Source: Inia geoffrensis
Lineage: Eukaryota; Chordata; Mammalia; Artiodactyla; Iniidae
NCBI GenBank assembly: GCA_036417435.1
Contig: JAZAQT010000028.1
Coordinates: forward strand, 868,001-932,000
Length of the DNA stretch: 64,000 nucleotides
Reading direction: 5' to 3'
The position numbers were made by a program, and so were the translations under genes. The notes beneath the pieces are model-generated. The model saw only the letters and a list, made by a program, of their open reading frames with translations, did not search any database and was not told the DNA's origin. Shown piece by piece: positions 62,486 to 64,000 of the stretch. The stretch's first letter is position 1, and each line of letters starts with the position of its first letter.

Positions 62486-64000
62486 AAAACCCAGAATATG
62501 GTCCACGAAGTGATCAGGAAAAATTTCTAAAACTCATCGCCATTTTCGCCCCCTTTTACTCGAGTTCGCCGTTCCAGATGCAATATTAACATTCTCCCCA
62601 CTTGGAGAGTCAGTGCCTTTGACCTCTTGTTTGGCACAGTTTGCAATTTCTGTGGAAGATGAACAGGAATAAGGAGAACAAATGAGCAGCTAACTTGATG
62701 TGTTTGGACGGGCACATTGAACTCTGGTTTCCCTACAGGAAGAATTCGTCAAAGGCTCAGCGTGCCTTGCCGGAACGAGATTAGGGCCTGAAGCAATTCT
62801 TCGGGTTTGCGGTCAGCTCACAAGAATGCGAGTTGAGAAAAGGAGATTTTTGGCACTGTAACTCACAATCCTGCAGAGTTCCAAATGACCCCTATCATCC
62901 AAAAATTTATTGAAGGAAGGCTGTGAAGAGGACTTGAACGCGACGCAGAATTGCAGAAAACAGATATCAGGGGGTAGATAAGAATTGCTCTGAAAGCGTA
63001 GGAAAAGAGGCAGCACTTCGACAGTGATGCACTTGGCCAAAAAGGGCGTATGAATTTTTTCCTGAATATATTCAGGAAAAAATGCATATGCCCTTTTTGG
63101 CAAACCAAGCAAGCCTGCAATGGAAATCTGCACTACAAGGCAGTCTCACTTCCCACCGATCCAAAGGGCCGTCTGAAAAAAGGGTAAAATCCAGAGAGGC
63201 AGGACATGCCATGGAGAACCAGCAGCCTTGTTATGCTGATGGGCGGGATGTAAATTGCCAACAGCCACTCTGGAGAAGTGGATGATGTTTCCTGGAACAA
63301 AGAAAAAACCAAGCTAGAGAGCCTAGGGCACTTCCACTTATGGTGCTATAGATTCGGAAAATTTAAATGAAAAAGACACAGCCACACCAAAGTTTGGGGC
63401 TGCTCTGTGTACGGGAGCCTTGACTATGGTACAACTTTAATAGCCCAGAAAGAGAAAAATGGATATAGAAGTTGTGGTACATTCCTACAATGGAATATCA
63501 CTCAACAATGAAATCAATGGCAACAGACCAGTAGCAGCATAATGAGTGGATTTAGTTACGATGATTCTAAGTGAAATAAGTCACACAGAAAAAGAAACAT
63601 CATAAGATATCACTAATACCGGGAATGTAAACACGGCTACGTGTGAACTGCATTACAAAACACAAGAGAGTCTCACATTTACAAAAGAAACTTATGCTTG
63701 CATAAGGGGAAAGGAGAGTGGGGAGGCTGCATAAAACCAGAGGTTGACATTAGGACAGATACCATTCCATAAGCCAAATATATATTAGACAAGAGCTACT
63801 CCTTGCTCAACCAAATGGACTCATCACCCCGTATTCAAAACCTAGGAATATACCTGACTATGAAGAAAATTAAAACCCATACATTTATAGGTCTCCATAA
63901 GAAAATCATTTGTGTACAGCAGCATACACACAGCAGTGTCAATAAGCTAAATCCCGTTATAAAAATAAATTTGAAAAAGAAAACACAAGGACTGTCAAAT
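62486..64000 (+). repeat. Satellite monomer M37, partial (hybrid: M35-like head, M34-like body)
   Basis: Cut by the window end after 1,515 bp. The head carries the M35 3-bp loss and gccttgccgg. After a switch between about 62770 and 62826 it matches M34 (agaatgcgag, gcagcacttcg, gatgatgttt, cttgcataagg). The palindrome at 63033-63104 has three mismatches. Confidence 0.95.

Larger units (their letters stand above)
1..64000 (+). repeat. Satellite DNA array, ~1,736-bp monomer, 36.9 head-to-tail copies
   Basis: The same sequence recurs every 1,732-1,736 bases from the first base to the last, always in the same orientation, with only scattered substitutions and a few 1-3 base deletions. Each copy holds one 72-bp palindrome and one LINE-1 3' end. 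Monomer size and L1 content match what I recall of the common cetacean satellite, a heterochromatic tandem repeat; that identification is from memory. The array runs off both ends of the window. Recurring restriction landmarks (GAATTC, CTCGAG, CTTAAG, CCTAGG once or so per copy) would give a monomer ladder. No canonical 17-bp CENP-B box (TTCG-4N-A-2N-CGGG pattern) was found by eye on either strand. Confidence 0.97.
51530..64000 (+). repeat. Divergent satellite subfamily S block
   Basis: From the tail of M30 to the end, monomers share a set of changes not typical of 0-50 kb: attttcgcc, gaactctg, gcatttttt in the left palindrome arm, ttggcaaacc at the right arm end, gacacagcc, ttggggctg and gctgtgggag. 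M31/M33 and M32/M34 alternate, giving a two-monomer pattern. M34 to M37 then shows a 5,201-bp three-monomer spacing. Confidence 0.85.

Noticed and set aside
1..64000. CENP-B box as evidence for a centromeric satellite
   Set aside because: Candidate TTCG sites (for example cttcgggtttgcgg, gattcggaaaattt) lack the fixed A and the CGGG spacing on either strand. Absence was judged by eye; a pattern scan would be decisive.
1..64000. CRISPR array or phage/bacterial repeat system
   Set aside because: The repeat unit is 1.7 kb with no short repeat-spacer alternation. The L1 content and CpG-transition pattern indicate a mammalian nuclear genome.

Overview
The whole window is one head-to-tail tandem array of a roughly 1,736-bp satellite DNA monomer. 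Taking the phase so that copy 1 starts at base 1, there are 36 complete monomers (M1-M36) and a 1,515-bp partial M37, all in the same orientation. No unique flanking DNA and no plausible host gene, RNA gene, CRISPR array or bacterial or viral module was seen. The many short open frames are the same few frames of the monomer seen again in each copy.

Each monomer has four parts (offsets within the monomer). Offsets 1-550 are of unrecognised origin. Offsets 551-622 are a 72-bp palindrome with no spacer, perfect in 18 of 37 copies. Offsets about 623-1505 are a decayed, 5'-truncated LINE-1 3' end: ORF2 C-terminus, 3' UTR and A-rich tail with AATAAA. Offsets about 1506-1736 are again of unrecognised origin. 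About half of the satellite is therefore retrotransposon-derived.

Organism: the laurasiatherian-style L1 3' end plus a monomer near 1.74 kb fits the common cetacean heterochromatic satellite. From memory, this has a monomer near 1.75 kb in baleen whales and many toothed whales, is shorter in dolphins, and was described in the late 1990s as L1-based. I could not verify this by search. Species is not resolvable here.

Higher-order layout, from diagnostic variants read by eye: 0-50 kb is built from a few monomer classes arranged in an irregular three-monomer (about 5.2 kb) periodicity. Inside it are (a) a nearly identical 5,206-bp tandem duplication at about 21.9-32.3 kb, (b) a larger duplication pairing about 12.1-22.5 kb with about 34.7-48.6 kb, the second copy lacking one monomer and gaining three, and (c) a 5,208-bp tandem duplication at about 36.8-47.1 kb. 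From about 51 kb to the end the monomers belong to a more divergent subfamily (S). Hybrid monomers (M14, M16, M19, M25, M30, M36, M37) mark unequal crossover or gene conversion.

Class labels used below. Heads (first ~550 bp): A = ggaaaaattt near +31, gttccag, tgcttgg, ggatggg; B = ggcacaattt, gatccag, tgtttgg, ggacggg; C = ggcaaaattt, gttccagg, ggaaggg; S = the 3' subfamily with attttcgcc. Tails (L1 3' UTR onward): P = ctcctcgctca with acacccc; Q = ctcctggctca with acaaccc (Q1 with agatcctttgatg, Q2 with acttttgtagg); R = cagtgtaaat plus a 1-bp deletion giving gaatttgg; S = gctgtgggag or related.
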